From an uncultured Bacteroidia bacterium (GTDB lineage: Bacteria > Bacteroidota > Bacteroidia > NS11-12g > UBA955), in NCBI GenBank assembly GCA_943788195.1, contig CALSPH010000001.1, positions 1,561,595 to 1,625,594 on the forward strand: a stretch of DNA of 64,000 bases, given 5' to 3'. The notes below the pieces were generated by a model. It saw only the letters and a program-made list of their open reading frames with translations, searched no databases and was not told the origin of the DNA. Below, in pieces: positions 40,159-50,285 of the stretch. Position 1 is the first letter of the stretch. Each line of letters opens with the position of its first letter. A program made the position numbers and the translations under genes.

Positions 40159-42207
40159 TTAATTCGTATAAGGCAAAGTGGCGTAGTCTTTTCCGTAACG
40201 CAACATTTGTTCTGCAAAGCCTTCTTTATACGTAATCTTCACATCCCTTGCTTTTCCGTTTGCATCCTTAACCAATTCTAATTTAGGTTGCACAAATCCA
40301 CTGTAAGCGGCTAGTTTTAGCTTTCCTACGCGTTCTAACACTTCTTTGTGCAACTCAGGGTCAACTTTTACGCCATAGTTTTCTACCATTGCTTTTCCTG
40401 CTTCAAAGTCGCCTTCAGATTTAATCCGCTGTATTTCTGCCAATAATTGACCGAACAATACACGCAATTTGCTGTAGTCATTTACCACAAAGAATGTTTT
40501 GCCATCTTTGATCTTTTTCTCAATAACTTTCTCAGCTTGGCCTTTTTCATACACCCATTTCGCCACCATTTGACGGTTTCGCATGTGATCTTCTTCAATG
40601 TCTGCACCTGCAGTAAGCCTGCGCATTTGCGTCATTAAACCATTGCGGATATAACCGTCATATTCTGTTTTACCCACGTCTAAGCTTGGCATAAGTCCCA
40701 AATCAACCATTTTCTGGTCGTAGATATAATATAAGGCAACTAAATCAGCTCTGGCTTCTTCCAACGTAGAACCGTATTCGCCCATATTCTTTTTCGTAAT
40801 ACCTGGGTTCATCTTACCACTCGCATGGCCAATCACCTCATGAAGGGCAGTATGCATTTTCCCTGCAATGGAACCATATTGCTTCGCTCTTTCTGCTTCT
40901 GTTGCCGTATATGCAAACTCGCCTGTAAGCCCACCTGCGCTGGATGCATCATATGCAGCAAGAATATTCCCTAAGCTCACTGATTTAGAACCGTGATTGG
41001 TGCGAATCCAGTTGGCGTTGGGCAAGTTGATCCCAATAGCCGTAGAAGGGGCTAAGGCTCCTGCTTCCATGGCAACATTTACCACCTTATAAGTAATGCC
41101 TTTTACTTCTTTCTTTTTAAAGTTTGCTGCAATAGGAGAGTTGTCTTCAAACCATTGTGCGTTTTCACTTACGGTACTCATGCGCTCACTTGCTTCTTTA
41201 TCATCCACTTGAACACAGCTTTCATAGGTTGCTCGCATTCCAATCGGATCGTGGTATACTTCAATAAACCCATTAATCAAATCCACTTTAGCTTTGGTGT
41301 CTTTTACCCATGCCACATTATAATCATCCCAGGTTTTTAAACTGCCGTCTTTAAAGTAGGCAATCAGTTTAATCAAGGAGTAGCGTTGTGGGTCATTCTC
41401 TGCATAAGGCAGAGCAGCTTGTAAATGCGATACAATTTTAGAAATACTGGCAGAATACATTCCACCCACTTTCCAAATTTTCTCAACGAGCTTGCCATTT
41501 TCTTTAACCAATTTAGAATTCAACCCAAGGCTTATGGGTTCTGCATTGCTATTCGGTATGCGATTATAGAAATCAGTGACTTCTTTTTCCGTTACGCCTT
41601 CGTAGAAGTTGCCCGCTGAATTCGTGATTTTATCGATTCCACTGCTTTTGTTCACTCTTTTGGCATCTACCTTAGGATCAAACAGAATGGGTTTAAGCCA
41701 TGCAATGAATGCGTCTAAGTCTTGCCCTTCCATCAAAGGCCATTGAGCATCTGGACTATTACGCATAAAACTAGTCAGATTTTCTGCAGTAAAATCAGGC
41801 ACTAATTTAGTCTCAGCATAGTGGTGATGAATACCATTACTAAACCAAACACGCTTAGCATACACGCCAAATAATAAGAAGGCAGATGATTTACGATTGC
41901 CTTTATAGTGCGTATAAATTTCTTCGAGTGTTTTCCGGATACGCAAGTTGTGCTTGTAATTTTGATCGTAAGTTATGTCTCTACCTGCCAAAGCTGCTTC
42001 ACTCAAATGATAAATGAATAATTTCTGTTTCAATGGAAGTTCTTCAAAACCAGGTACATTATAACGTAATACCTGCAAATCTGCGAAGCGATCAACCATT
42101 ACATTGAATGATTTTCCATTGGTTTTAGAATCTTTGCTTGTCTTGCAAGCGTATGCAGTGGAGGTTAATACTAATGCGATTAATGCGTATTTGAATATTT
42201 TTTTCAT
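40159..42207 (-). CDS. dipeptidyl-peptidase III-like lipoprotein (M49 metallopeptidase family)
   Basis: The 682-residue protein has a lipoprotein signal (LIALVLTSTAYACKTSK, lipobox AYAC). The zinc site is HEVIGH (ALHEVIGHASGKMNPG, near residue 450), the M49 variant with one extra residue compared with HExxH. The third ligand motif is EEARADLVALY, equivalent to EECRAE. M49 enzymes release dipeptides from the N-terminus of short peptides; in Bacteroidota they are often lipoproteins acting in the periplasm. Length agrees with bacterial DPP III. Convergent with the barrel protein gene, sharing its terminator. Confidence 0.88.
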   Translation of the reverse strand: MKKIFKYALIALVLTSTAYACKTSKDSKTNGKSFNVMVDRFADLQVLRYNVPGFEELPLKQKLFIYHLSEAALAGRDITYDQNYKHNLRIRKTLEEIYTHYKGNRKSSAFLLFGVYAKRVWFSNGIHHHYAETKLVPDFTAENLTSFMRNSPDAQWPLMEGQDLDAFIAWLKPILFDPKVDAKRVNKSSGIDKITNSAGNFYEGVTEKEVTDFYNRIPNSNAEPISLGLNSKLVKENGKLVEKIWKVGGMYSASISKIVSHLQAALPYAENDPQRYSLIKLIAYFKDGSLKTWDDYNVAWVKDTKAKVDLINGFIEVYHDPIGMRATYESCVQVDDKEASERMSTVSENAQWFEDNSPIAANFKKKEVKGITYKVVNVAMEAGALAPSTAIGINLPNANWIRTNHGSKSVSLGNILAAYDASSAGGLTGEFAYTATEAERAKQYGSIAGKMHTALHEVIGHASGKMNPGITKKNMGEYGSTLEEARADLVALYYIYDQKMVDLGLMPSLDVGKTEYDGYIRNGLMTQMRRLTAGADIEEDHMRNRQMVAKWVYEKGQAEKVIEKKIKDGKTFFVVNDYSKLRVLFGQLLAEIQRIKSEGDFEAGKAMVENYGVKVDPELHKEVLERVGKLKLAAYSGFVQPKLELVKDANGKARDVKITYKEGFAEQMLRYGKDYATLPYTN

Positions 42208-42506
42208 GTTAACTAGTTAATAAGGTCAGCAAACTTACTAATTTTTAATAAAAGGTTTTAAAAAGTATTAGTGCTACTGTGTTTAACGTACTAATTGTAA
42301 GTAGAAGGTCATTTTGGGAACAGATGTGTTTGTTTTTTATGACATATGTCTAATAAAGGTTAACAAATAAAATGCAGCGTGTTAATAAATTTATATAAAA
42401 ATTCTCAAAGCATTTATTTGGTTAAATATTGTTTAAATAATGCCAACAATATAGCGAATATTAGGTATATATATTTAAACAAAATGCATTATGTTAGCAG
42501 TATTAA
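42208..42506. other. 299-bp AT-rich divergent intergenic region
   Basis: This is very AT-rich spacer between the divergent peptidase and T9SS cargo genes. I see no ORF, no tRNA and no clear hairpin. It should contain both promoters, but I cannot place a convincing TAnnTTTG. Confidence 0.4.
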
Positions 42507-44294
42507 ATGATTACTACAATGAACTTAAACTACAAAAACGTAAAAAAGGGAACTTTGGCTTTTATAGCAATGCTATCTTTGTTATTTCTCAATCCAATTT
42601 TTGGATCTTCACAATATTATGCAACAGACGGTAACAATTGCAATGCTACAAATGGTGTTGAATGGGCATTGGCAGCTGCTACTCTTGATACAGATATAAA
42701 ACATGTTAACGGATCTTCTAATTTGGAGAAATTTTGGGCCGGAGTCGACGGGCCCAATTATGTTTTAGCCATGGAGCGAGAGGCGGGAGGAAATGCTTCT
42801 TTTGCTATACATTTAGACGTAGATTGTGATGCTACTAACAATGATAATGGAGCGGATATGGCAATATTTTTTAATATTAGTAAAGTAGGAGGCGTCACTG
42901 TAATTGGGAATAAAATTATCTATGAGTACAATTCTACAACTTCTACATATGATGCAACAACAAAAACGTTCATTGGCGAAATGGGTGAATCAGTTTGCAC
43001 AGATGTTACTACCAAGGAGGAATTCTTTGAAATTTCGGTTGCTTTGAGTGATATTTTTGATCTTTGTAATGATGGAGGTGCTTCTCCTGCTTGTGGTTCT
43101 ATAACAGTGACTCAAGGTTCTGCTAATGCTGGAGGGGTTTTTAATTCAGCTTTAAAAGATTCGTTTCCGATTAATACAAATTACGCAATTAACTTCGTGC
43201 CTACTGCGGATATATCTCTTACAGACAGTGTTGCTTGTAGATTTGATGAATTTAACTTAAATGGTTTAGCATCTCTAGATGGTGACGAAGCAAATAATAT
43301 AAACGATTTCAATACATATCAATGGGATGTAGACTATACTGGCTCGTTTAGTGAAGATTTTACGGGCGCAAATCCTACAACAACGTTTAGCTCAAATGGT
43401 TTACATAAGGTAGCATTAATTGTAACCGATGTATATGGTTGTAAAGATACCGCTGTAACAGATATAGATGTTTATGGCACTCCAAGCGTATCGGCAAAAA
43501 TGTTGGTTTACCCAAGTATTGCGCCAGTTTGTCAAATTGCCCTCTATGATGGTTCTAATTCTTATGATTCAACTGGTTTAGATAATTTAATCTATAATTG
43601 GGATTTTGGTGATGGGTTTTCTTCAAACACGGCTACAGGATCTCACCCTTACCCAGATTGTAATGTTAGTTATAATGCAGTATTTACTGCAGTTGACCCT
43701 GATAATAATGGGAATTGTCCTGCAGCTCCAGTGTTGTTTCTTATCCCTTTGCCAGTAGATTTAATTTCCTTTGATGCTACAGTGAATGCGGCAGGTAAAA
43801 ACACTTTAAATTGGGTTACAGCAAGTGAGCAAAATAACCATGGTTTTTATATCCTTAAAAGCACAGATGGTTTCAATTGGAGTGAAGTTGATTTTGTAGA
43901 AGGATCTGGAAATAGTAATGTAATTGTTTCATATCAATGGAATGATATGGGCGTCAACAAAAGCGGAGCAGTTTACTATAAGTTAAAGCAAGAAGATTTT
44001 AATGGAACTACAGCTTACAGTGAAACAAGAAGCGTAACTGGGCAAAAAACAATTAACCCAATAGTTTATCCAAATCCAGTAGAATCTATATTAAACATTA
44101 ATTTAGGTGTAATTAATGAAAGCCAAATGGTAAAAATTGATATTGTAAATCAGTTTGGTCAATCTGTATTAAGTGCAACGCAAATAGGGGTAAGCGTTGT
44201 TACTTTATCAGCAAATAATTTTGCATCAGGCATCTATTATGCTAAAGTTGATGTGAACGGTGTAGTTTTTACCCATAAATTCTTGAAGAAGTAA
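42507..44294 (+). CDS. T9SS-secreted protein with PKD-like domains
   Basis: The 595-residue product has an N-terminal signal (LAFIAMLSLLFLNPIFGSSQ); ATG 42519 is an alternative start. Residues 35-230 form an acidic, Asn/Asp-rich beta domain of unknown family. Two PKD-like parts follow (YQWDVDYTGSFSEDF with GLHKVALIVTDVYG; YNWDFGDGFSSN). A linker typical of these proteins (LPVDLISFDATVNAAGKNTL, then NHGFYILKSTDGFNW) precedes the T9SS type A sorting domain (VYPNPVESILNINLG, ASGIYYAKVDVNG). Export to the cell surface is well supported; the ligand is not known. A strong terminator follows 26 nt downstream. Confidence 0.85.
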   Translation: MITTMNLNYKNVKKGTLAFIAMLSLLFLNPIFGSSQYYATDGNNCNATNGVEWALAAATLDTDIKHVNGSSNLEKFWAGVDGPNYVLAMEREAGGNASFAIHLDVDCDATNNDNGADMAIFFNISKVGGVTVIGNKIIYEYNSTTSTYDATTKTFIGEMGESVCTDVTTKEEFFEISVALSDIFDLCNDGGASPACGSITVTQGSANAGGVFNSALKDSFPINTNYAINFVPTADISLTDSVACRFDEFNLNGLASLDGDEANNINDFNTYQWDVDYTGSFSEDFTGANPTTTFSSNGLHKVALIVTDVYGCKDTAVTDIDVYGTPSVSAKMLVYPSIAPVCQIALYDGSNSYDSTGLDNLIYNWDFGDGFSSNTATGSHPYPDCNVSYNAVFTAVDPDNNGNCPAAPVLFLIPLPVDLISFDATVNAAGKNTLNWVTASEQNNHGFYILKSTDGFNWSEVDFVEGSGNSNVIVSYQWNDMGVNKSGAVYYKLKQEDFNGTTAYSETRSVTGQKTINPIVYPNPVESILNINLGVINESQMVKIDIVNQFGQSVLSATQIGVSVVTLSANNFASGIYYAKVDVNGVVFTHKFLKK

Positions 44295-44320
44295 TTACTT
44301 AACCGATAACAACCATAAAT

Positions 44321-44349
44321 AAGAAAGGCGCTCATTGAGTGCCTTTCTT
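44321..44349 (+). terminator. intrinsic terminator after the T9SS cargo gene
   Basis: AAGAAAGGC and GCCTTTCTT form a perfect 9-bp stem, extended by CTC-ATT-GAG in the loop, followed by GTTTAT. Confidence 0.8.
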
Positions 44350-44468
44350 GTTTATATGAAACTTAAAAATTAGCAAAAGGGTAAACTTATTGTGTTTTTT
44401 GAAATATTTAGACAATGCTCTTATATAAATCTGAGGTAGTATTATCTTCGCACTTTAATCTAGAAATT

Positions 44469-44795
44469 ATGGCAGAAAATAATAATCCAGAGCAAGGAAA
44501 TCAAATGGAGATTGAATTGCCAGAAGATATAGCAGACGGAATGTATTGTAATTTAGCAGTTATTACGCATAGTAATACTGAGTTTATCTTTGATATGATT
44601 CGTGTGGTACCAGGAGCTCCAAAGGCAAAAGTAAAATCACGTATTATTATGACTCCGCATCATGCCAAGCGTTTATTGGGGGCACTTTCGGATAACATTC
44701 GGAAATACGAAGAAAACTTCGGGGAAGTAGAGGTAGATAATCTGCCTATAGCTGAATTTCCGATGAATTTTGGTGGACCAACTGGCGAAGCTTAA
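44469..44795 (+). CDS. DUF3467 family protein
   Basis: Start ATG 44469 gives 108 residues (MAENNNPEQGNQMEIELPED); the 18 codons upstream look non-coding and overlap the likely promoter. The family core is clear: DGMYCNLAVITHSNTEFIFDMIRVVPG followed by KVKSRIIMTPHHAKRLLGAL and an acidic C-terminus. DUF3467 proteins are small, cytoplasmic and of unknown function, usually of about 100 residues and widespread in Bacteroidota. The stop codon is immediately followed by the TTG start of the arginase-family gene, so the two are cotranscribed. Confidence 0.88.
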   Translation: MAENNNPEQGNQMEIELPEDIADGMYCNLAVITHSNTEFIFDMIRVVPGAPKAKVKSRIIMTPHHAKRLLGALSDNIRKYEENFGEVEVDNLPIAEFPMNFGGPTGEA

Positions 44796-45731
44796 TTGAA
44801 ACCTTTAAGTATTATTGAAGCTTCCAGCGAGGCTGGAGCAGGCACAAGAGGTTCTTCGTTAGGGCCTGAAGCGGTATATTTAGAAAGTTTACGTAGAAAA
44901 TCGGGCTTATTCAATCAGGTTGAATGGGTGAAATCCCAACAATTTAATCATGAGATTAACCCAGAGAACGGTCAGGATTGTACGCGCAACTGGCGCCCCA
45001 TTTCCAAATCAGTTCATGCAAGTTATCAGCTAATCAAATCGAATTTAGAAGCACAAAAAAGAACGCTGATATTGAGCGGAGATCACAGCAATGCAGTAGC
45101 CGGTATCAGTGCTTTATCCGATCATCAAAACTCAGACCAGATAGGATTGGTGTGGATTGATGCACATGCAGATTTGCATTCACCATTTACAACACCCAGC
45201 GGTAATGTTCACGGTATGCCACTGGCAGCCATGTTAAACGAAGATAATTTATCCAAAAAATGCAATGAACCTGACGCTGAAGAATCGTTGTTTTGGGAGG
45301 AAATAAAAAAATTGGGTGATGGCACACTCGGTAAAATCAAAGCAGAGCATATTGTTTTTATTGCAATCCGCGATTTAGAAGCACCGGAGTGGGATTTAAT
45401 CAAAGCACATAACATCAAATATTTTGAGCCCAAGGATATTCTTGAATTGGGAATAGAAGAGGTGATTAAACAAGCCAAAGATCACCTCAAGCACCTAAAG
45501 CAATGGTATGTCTCATTTGATGTAGATTCTGTTGATCCATCCATTTCTATGGGAACTGGCACTCCAGTAGCACTGGGCTTGACTCGAGAAGAAGCATTTG
45601 CCTGCACTTCTTCGTTTTTCAATGATGAAAAAACAGGACTTTTTGAAATATCAGAAATCAATCCATTGTTGGATGAACAGAACAAGATGGCAGGATTTGC
45701 ACATGACTTAATTGGTCACATGCTTAAATAA
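44796..45731 (+). CDS. arginase/agmatinase/formiminoglutamase family ureohydrolase
   Basis: The 311-residue enzyme has the ureohydrolase binuclear manganese motifs: GDHSNAVAGI (first His), VWIDAHADLH (DAHxD) and SFDVDSVDPS (SxDxDxxDP), plus a GTRGSSLGPEAV N-terminus typical of arginases of this phylum. These enzymes hydrolyse guanidino compounds (arginine, agmatine or formiminoglutamate); the motifs do not separate them, but arginase is my first choice. The TTG start abuts the DUF3467 stop codon. Confidence 0.88.
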   Translation: MKPLSIIEASSEAGAGTRGSSLGPEAVYLESLRRKSGLFNQVEWVKSQQFNHEINPENGQDCTRNWRPISKSVHASYQLIKSNLEAQKRTLILSGDHSNAVAGISALSDHQNSDQIGLVWIDAHADLHSPFTTPSGNVHGMPLAAMLNEDNLSKKCNEPDAEESLFWEEIKKLGDGTLGKIKAEHIVFIAIRDLEAPEWDLIKAHNIKYFEPKDILELGIEEVIKQAKDHLKHLKQWYVSFDVDSVDPSISMGTGTPVALGLTREEAFACTSSFFNDEKTGLFEISEINPLLDEQNKMAGFAHDLIGHMLK

Positions 45732-45752
45732 GATAATAAAACGAAGTATAGA

Positions 45753-45783
45753 TTGTTGTTTTTGTTTTAAAAGCTTATTTTTG
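45753..45783 (+). promoter_or_regulatory. promoter for rpsO
   Basis: TTG at 45753-45755, 20-nt spacing, and TATTTTTG at 45776-45783 match the Bacteroidota TTG/TAnnTTTG consensus. The rpsO ATG is 19 nt downstream. Confidence 0.65.
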
Positions 45784-45802
45784 CACCAAATTTAAGAAAT
45801 AA

Positions 45803-46072
45803 ATGACAACACAAGCGGAAAAAAAAGCGGACTTAATTGAAAAATTTGGTGGTTCTAAAACCAATACTGGATCAACAGAAGCCCAAATTGCAATTTTTAC
45901 AGAGCGAATTAATCACATCTCAGGACATTTAAAGACGAACAAAAAAGACTATTCAGCTGAACTTAGTTTGGTGAAATTAGTTGGAAAGAGAAGGTCTTTA
46001 TTGAATTATCTATCTAAGAAAGATATTTTCAAATACCGTGATTTAATAGCAGAGCTAGGTTTACGTAAGTAA
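45803..46072 (+). CDS. rpsO: 30S ribosomal protein S15
   Basis: The 89-residue protein is full length. Family sequence is clear: GSTEAQIAIFTERINHISGHL, then KDYSAELSLVKLVGKRRSLLNYL and the basic end YRDLIAELGLRK. S15 binds 16S rRNA early in 30S assembly. It precedes pnp by 55 nt, the common rpsO-pnp order, in which S15 often regulates its own mRNA and PNPase degrades it. Confidence 0.97.
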   Translation: MTTQAEKKADLIEKFGGSKTNTGSTEAQIAIFTERINHISGHLKTNKKDYSAELSLVKLVGKRRSLLNYLSKKDIFKYRDLIAELGLRK

Positions 46073-46127
46073 CCCTAATTTTTATCTTTTACTCGGCATC
46101 ATTGCATGCCAATTTTAATTTAAACTT

Positions 46128-48266
46128 ATGACAAAAAATATAGGCGTAAGCCATAGTATATCTTTACGCGATGGTGTAACGATAGAAATAGAAACAGGTA
46201 AATTGGCCAAACAGGCACATGGATCTGTAGTATTAAAACAAGGAAAAACCATGTTGTTAGCAACGGTTGTTTCTAATTTTGAAGCAAGAACAGGAGTAGA
46301 TTTCTTGCCTTTATCAGTGGATTATCAAGAAAAATTTGCTGCGGTTGGAAGAATACCGGGTTCTTTTCACAAAAGAGAGGCACGATTAACCGATTACGAA
46401 GTACTTATATGTAGAATCGTGGATAGAGCCTTGAGGCCGTTATTCCCAAAAGATTATCATGCTGATATTCAGGTAATGATTAGCTTGATTTCTGCTGATG
46501 AAAATATACTACCGGATGCATTGGCAGGCTTAGCAGCTTCTGCAGCAATTATGCTTTCCGATTTACCCTTTGAAGGACCGATCTCTGAAGCCAGAGTGGG
46601 ACGAGTGAATGGTAATTTAGTAATTAACCCAACCGCAGAAGAATTGAAAGATTCTGATATTGATATCATTATCGCAGGTACAGAGCGAGATATCAACATG
46701 GTAGAAGGCGAAATGAAAGAAATTTCTGAAGCCGATATGATTGAAGCATTGAAGTTTGGACATGGACACATCAAGGATCTATGTAAATTCCAACATGAGT
46801 TGGTAGAAAAAAATGGAGGAAGAAAGCCAACGAGAGAATACAATCATGAAGATAATGATGATGCTCTAGCTGAAGAGGTAATGAGCTCGACTTATGATAA
46901 GGTACTCGAAGTTGCCAAAATGGGTGGAGAGAAAAAAGTACGTTCAGCAGCATTTGCTGAAATACGCGATTCATTTATCGAAAATTATTCGGTTGCTGAG
47001 GGCGAAGATGTGCCTGAGGGACTCATAAAGAAATACTTTCACAAGGTTGAGAAAAAAGCCATGCGTGATATGGTTTTGGATCACAACTTACGTTTAGATG
47101 GAAGAGCATTAAACCAAGTTAGACCGATTTGGTCTGAAGTGGATTATTTGCCTTCTGCACACGGTTCTTCTGTATTTACCAGAGGAGAGACCCAAGCATT
47201 AACCACAGTTACATTGGGGAGTAAAACAGATGAGCAATTGTTAGATAGCCCAATGGTTCATGGATACTCAAACTTAATGTTGCACTACAATTTCCCAGCA
47301 TTTTCAACTGGAGAAGCAAGACCAAATAGAGGAACAAGTAGAAGAGAAGTGGGGCATGGGAATTTAGCCTTAAGAGGGATAAGAAGTATGTTGCCTGATG
47401 AGTCGCCTTATACCATTCGTATTGTGGCAGATGTACTTGAATCCAATGGCTCAAGTAGTATGGCAACCGTTTGTTCTGGATCAATGGCATTAATGGATGC
47501 AGGGGTAAAAATGAATGCAGGGGTATCTGGAATTGCGATGGGTTTAATCGCAGAAGGAGATCGTGCAGCTATATTATCTGATATCCTAGGAGATGAAGAT
47601 CATCTTGGAGATATGGATTTTAAAGTAATTGGAACACGAAAAGGAATTGTTGCTTGTCAAATGGATATGAAGATTGACGGCTTGAGTTATGACTTGTTAG
47701 CAAAAGCATTAGCACAATCAACTGAAGGTAGACTTCATATTTTAGAAGAAATGGAAAAAACCATTTCTGAAACTAGACCAGATTTCAAACCACATACACC
47801 ACGAGTAGAAATGCTAACCATTGAAAAAGAGTTCATAGGTGCAGTAATTGGACCAGGTGGTAAAATTATTCAAGAAATGCAAGCTGAGACCGGTGCAACC
47901 ATAAATATCGAGGAAGTGGATGGTTTTGGTAAGGTGCAGATTATGTCTGATAATGCAGATAGTTTAAATGCGGCATTGGCTAAAATTAAAGCAATCGTTG
48001 CAGTACCTGAAGTAGGTGGCGTGTACGATGGTAAAGTAAAAAATGTTGTTGACTTTGGTGCATTTGTAGAATTTATGCCAGGAAAAGAAGGTTTGCTTCA
48101 TATTTCTGAAATTTCATGGGAACGTCTACCAAGTATGGAAGGTGTATTGAAAGAAGGTGATGCGATTCAAGTTAAATTGACCGAAGTAGATAAGCGTTCT
48201 GGGAAATACAGATTGTCCAAGAAAGTCTTAACAGAAAAGCCTGGGAAAGAAGAAAGTTCGAACTAA
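46128..48266 (+). CDS. pnp: polyribonucleotide nucleotidyltransferase (PNPase)
   Basis: The 712-residue 3'-5' phosphorolytic exoribonuclease has two RNase PH-like domains (first: KQAHGSVVLKQGKTMLLATV; second: LDGRALNQVRPIWSEVDYLP and the active-site region GHGNLALRGIRSMLP), a KH domain (IGAVIGPGGKIIQEMQAETG) and a C-terminal S1 domain (GKVKNVVDFGAFVEFMPGKEG). Length and order are normal. A strong terminator follows 18 nt after the stop codon. Confidence 0.97.
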   Translation: MTKNIGVSHSISLRDGVTIEIETGKLAKQAHGSVVLKQGKTMLLATVVSNFEARTGVDFLPLSVDYQEKFAAVGRIPGSFHKREARLTDYEVLICRIVDRALRPLFPKDYHADIQVMISLISADENILPDALAGLAASAAIMLSDLPFEGPISEARVGRVNGNLVINPTAEELKDSDIDIIIAGTERDINMVEGEMKEISEADMIEALKFGHGHIKDLCKFQHELVEKNGGRKPTREYNHEDNDDALAEEVMSSTYDKVLEVAKMGGEKKVRSAAFAEIRDSFIENYSVAEGEDVPEGLIKKYFHKVEKKAMRDMVLDHNLRLDGRALNQVRPIWSEVDYLPSAHGSSVFTRGETQALTTVTLGSKTDEQLLDSPMVHGYSNLMLHYNFPAFSTGEARPNRGTSRREVGHGNLALRGIRSMLPDESPYTIRIVADVLESNGSSSMATVCSGSMALMDAGVKMNAGVSGIAMGLIAEGDRAAILSDILGDEDHLGDMDFKVIGTRKGIVACQMDMKIDGLSYDLLAKALAQSTEGRLHILEEMEKTISETRPDFKPHTPRVEMLTIEKEFIGAVIGPGGKIIQEMQAETGATINIEEVDGFGKVQIMSDNADSLNAALAKIKAIVAVPEVGGVYDGKVKNVVDFGAFVEFMPGKEGLLHISEISWERLPSMEGVLKEGDAIQVKLTEVDKRSGKYRLSKKVLTEKPGKEESSN

Positions 48267-48284
48267 TTAATACCTATTATAATT

Positions 48285-48319
48285 AAAGGTGCTGTGCAAT
48301 ACGTGCAGCACCTTTTTTT
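48285..48319 (+). terminator. intrinsic terminator after pnp
   Basis: AAAGGTGCTG and CAGCACCTTT form a 10-bp stem, extended by a second short pairing around the loop, with a run of seven T. Confidence 0.9.
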
Positions 48320-48362
48320 GTGTCTATCATAAAACGGCACGATTTTTCGTTATATTAATACA

Positions 48363-49839
48363 ATGCTTCGTTTATGGTTACTTTTAGTATTGGTTGTCAC
48401 TTCACAACTGAGTTATGGCCAATTGAAATCCAATATTTCAGCACTTAATTATGGTAAAGTAGAGGTTTGGAAAAACGATACCCTCTATATTGAGATAAAG
48501 AATAGGTCCAATACTCCTGCAGAGCTTTTGCCTACCTATAATCCAAGTGTTGAGTTAATTGGTCCGCGAAGTATAGCACCTCGATCAACCCAGGTCTATC
48601 AAGTAGTTGCTTACCCAAGAACAAAAGGCTACTTTGAGTTTCAGCCTAAATTTTACTTTAGTAATTCTAATGATCCCATCTCCTTTATCATCAAAGGACA
48701 GATCAAAAAATTTGATGAGTCCGCTTTGTTTCAATGCCCGAAGTTAGAGAATACACCGAAGAAGTTCGAGTTGCCTCAAATCCGTATACGGGTAGTGGAT
48801 ACATTTTCCCATAAGATCATATATCACGCTCAATCTGAGTTTTACAATCCATTGCATAAGGTTCAGTTTGATGCGGGCTATATGAATGTGATTACTCATT
48901 TTGGAAATTACCGATTGAGCTCGATCGCTGAGGGCTATGAGCCCAAAGAGATTGCATTTCTATTTGATCAAAAGAATCAAGAAGTAATTATCCAGCTGAA
49001 ACCAATCGGAATGGATGAGGAAGATTTAGACGAATTGATTGAGAGAAGAGGGTAACGATGAGGAGTATATTACTTTAGAAGATGTTAATCAAGAAAAACA
49101 AGAAGATGAAATTGAAGTAATCGAAAAGGAAGAGGTAGAGATCATTGAAGAGGTGACTAAAGAAGAAGTTATCAAGGAGAAGGAACCCGATAAAGTGATC
49201 AAGCTGGACACAATCTGGGAAATTGAAATACAGGAAGAAGAAAACAAAGAAGATCTTTTTCTCAAGTTAGGAGATGATTATAAAAAAGCGAATCTAAAAC
49301 CACAGCATATTATTATTCTTGCAGATGTGAGTTATAGTATGCAAAGGGCTGGATATTTAGATGGCTTGAGAAATGCGCTTTTTAAAACGGTGGAGCAATT
49401 AAGACCTCAAGATTCACTTACTATTATTACTTTTTCTTCGTCCAATACCGTTTTGGCCGATCATATTGGGATAGCCCAAAGAGACAGCATAAGAGATGCT
49501 ATTGCGGGAATAAAGGCCAAGGGAGGCACCAATGCTAAAATAGCCTTAAAAAGCGCCTATGGGGTCGCAAAGCGTTATCAATCAGGTAACAATGCCGCAC
49601 ACGTAATATTATTTACGGATGGCAAGTTTAATACACCGGGTACACCGGGTAGTTGGTATGGAAGTTATGTTGCTGATAAATATATTCCCGCATCCGTTCA
49701 ATTGTCTATCTTGTCTTTTTCAAGCAATCCATCCGACATGAAGTTCTTAAAGGAAATAAGCGAAAAAGCTGCAGGAAATGCAGAGGTTATTGATCAAAAA
49801 ATTGAAGTTGAAGTACTGCAAGTGCTACTGCGCAAGTGA
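48363..49839 (+). CDS. secreted VWA-domain protein, interrupted by one frameshift near 49,040
   Basis: Frame 1 (ATG 48363, 230 residues) has a signal peptide (LWLLLVLVVTSQLSYGQ), an Ig-like DUF1573-type N-domain (YGKVEVWKNDTLYIEIKN) and a PEGA/carboxypeptidase-regulatory-like part, ending in DEEDLDELIE. The overlapping frame continues in the same acidic character (REEGNDEEYITLEDVNQEKQ), then a long Glu/Lys/Val coiled-coil linker and a VWA domain with MIDAS DVSYS (ILADVSYSMQRAGYLDGLR) and VILFTDGKFNTPG. Removing one base near 49037-49047 gives one protein of about 490 residues. The second part alone would lack a signal and a good start, so I treat them as one gene. Function unknown; surface ligand binding is likely. 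Confidence 0.78.
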
Positions 49840-49907
49840 TATTTGTATGGCAAAGCCATGTTTAATCCAATCGAAATAAAACTTTGTTAAAAAATGCTAG
49901 AAATAGT

Positions 49908-49937
49908 TTTGTTTATGCAAATCTAATTCTACATTTG
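49908..49937 (+). promoter_or_regulatory. promoter for tRNA-Val
   Basis: TTTTG at 49907-49911, 18-nt spacing, and TACATTTG at 49930-49937 fit the Bacteroidota consensus. The mature tRNA begins 20 nt downstream. Confidence 0.65.
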
Positions 49938-49956
49938 CAGCCTCGTAATCAACAAT

Positions 49957-50031
49957 GGGAGCTTAGCTCAGTTGGTTCAGAGCATCTCGTTTACACCGAG
50001 AGGGTCGGGGGTTCGAATCCCTCAGCTCCCA
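49957..50031 (+). tRNA. tRNA-Val (anticodon TAC)
   Basis: All four arms fold. Acceptor GGGAGCT pairs with AGCTCCC. D-stem GCTC pairs with GAGC. Anticodon stem TCTCG/CGAGA carries loop TTTACAC with anticodon TAC. T-arm GGGGG/CCCTC has loop TTCGAAT. CCA is not encoded; the gene is followed by ACAAG. Confidence 0.97.
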
Positions 50032-50035
50032 CAAG

Positions 50036-50069
50036 AAAAAGTCCAATCAGAAACGATTGGACTTTTTTT
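50036..50069 (+). terminator. intrinsic terminator after tRNA-Val
   Basis: AAAAAGTCCAATC and GATTGGACTTTTT form a perfect stem with loop AGAAAC, followed by a T-run, directly after the tRNA. Confidence 0.93.
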
Positions 50070-50285
50070 ATTGCAAGCATTTCAAGCTCGCTTGAAAATG
50101 TGAGGCAATAAAAAAAGTATCTATTGCATAGCAATGGACTTTTGATTGTGTTTCTCCCAACCAAGCGTTCTAGGGATCACCGCAGGTAATCCCCTTTGTG
50201 CAAGCCAGGTTGAAAAACCAAATTTCAAGTAATATCTGAAAAATAATTTATTCTAAATGCCGTATCATTGCCTTTTAGTTTTACT

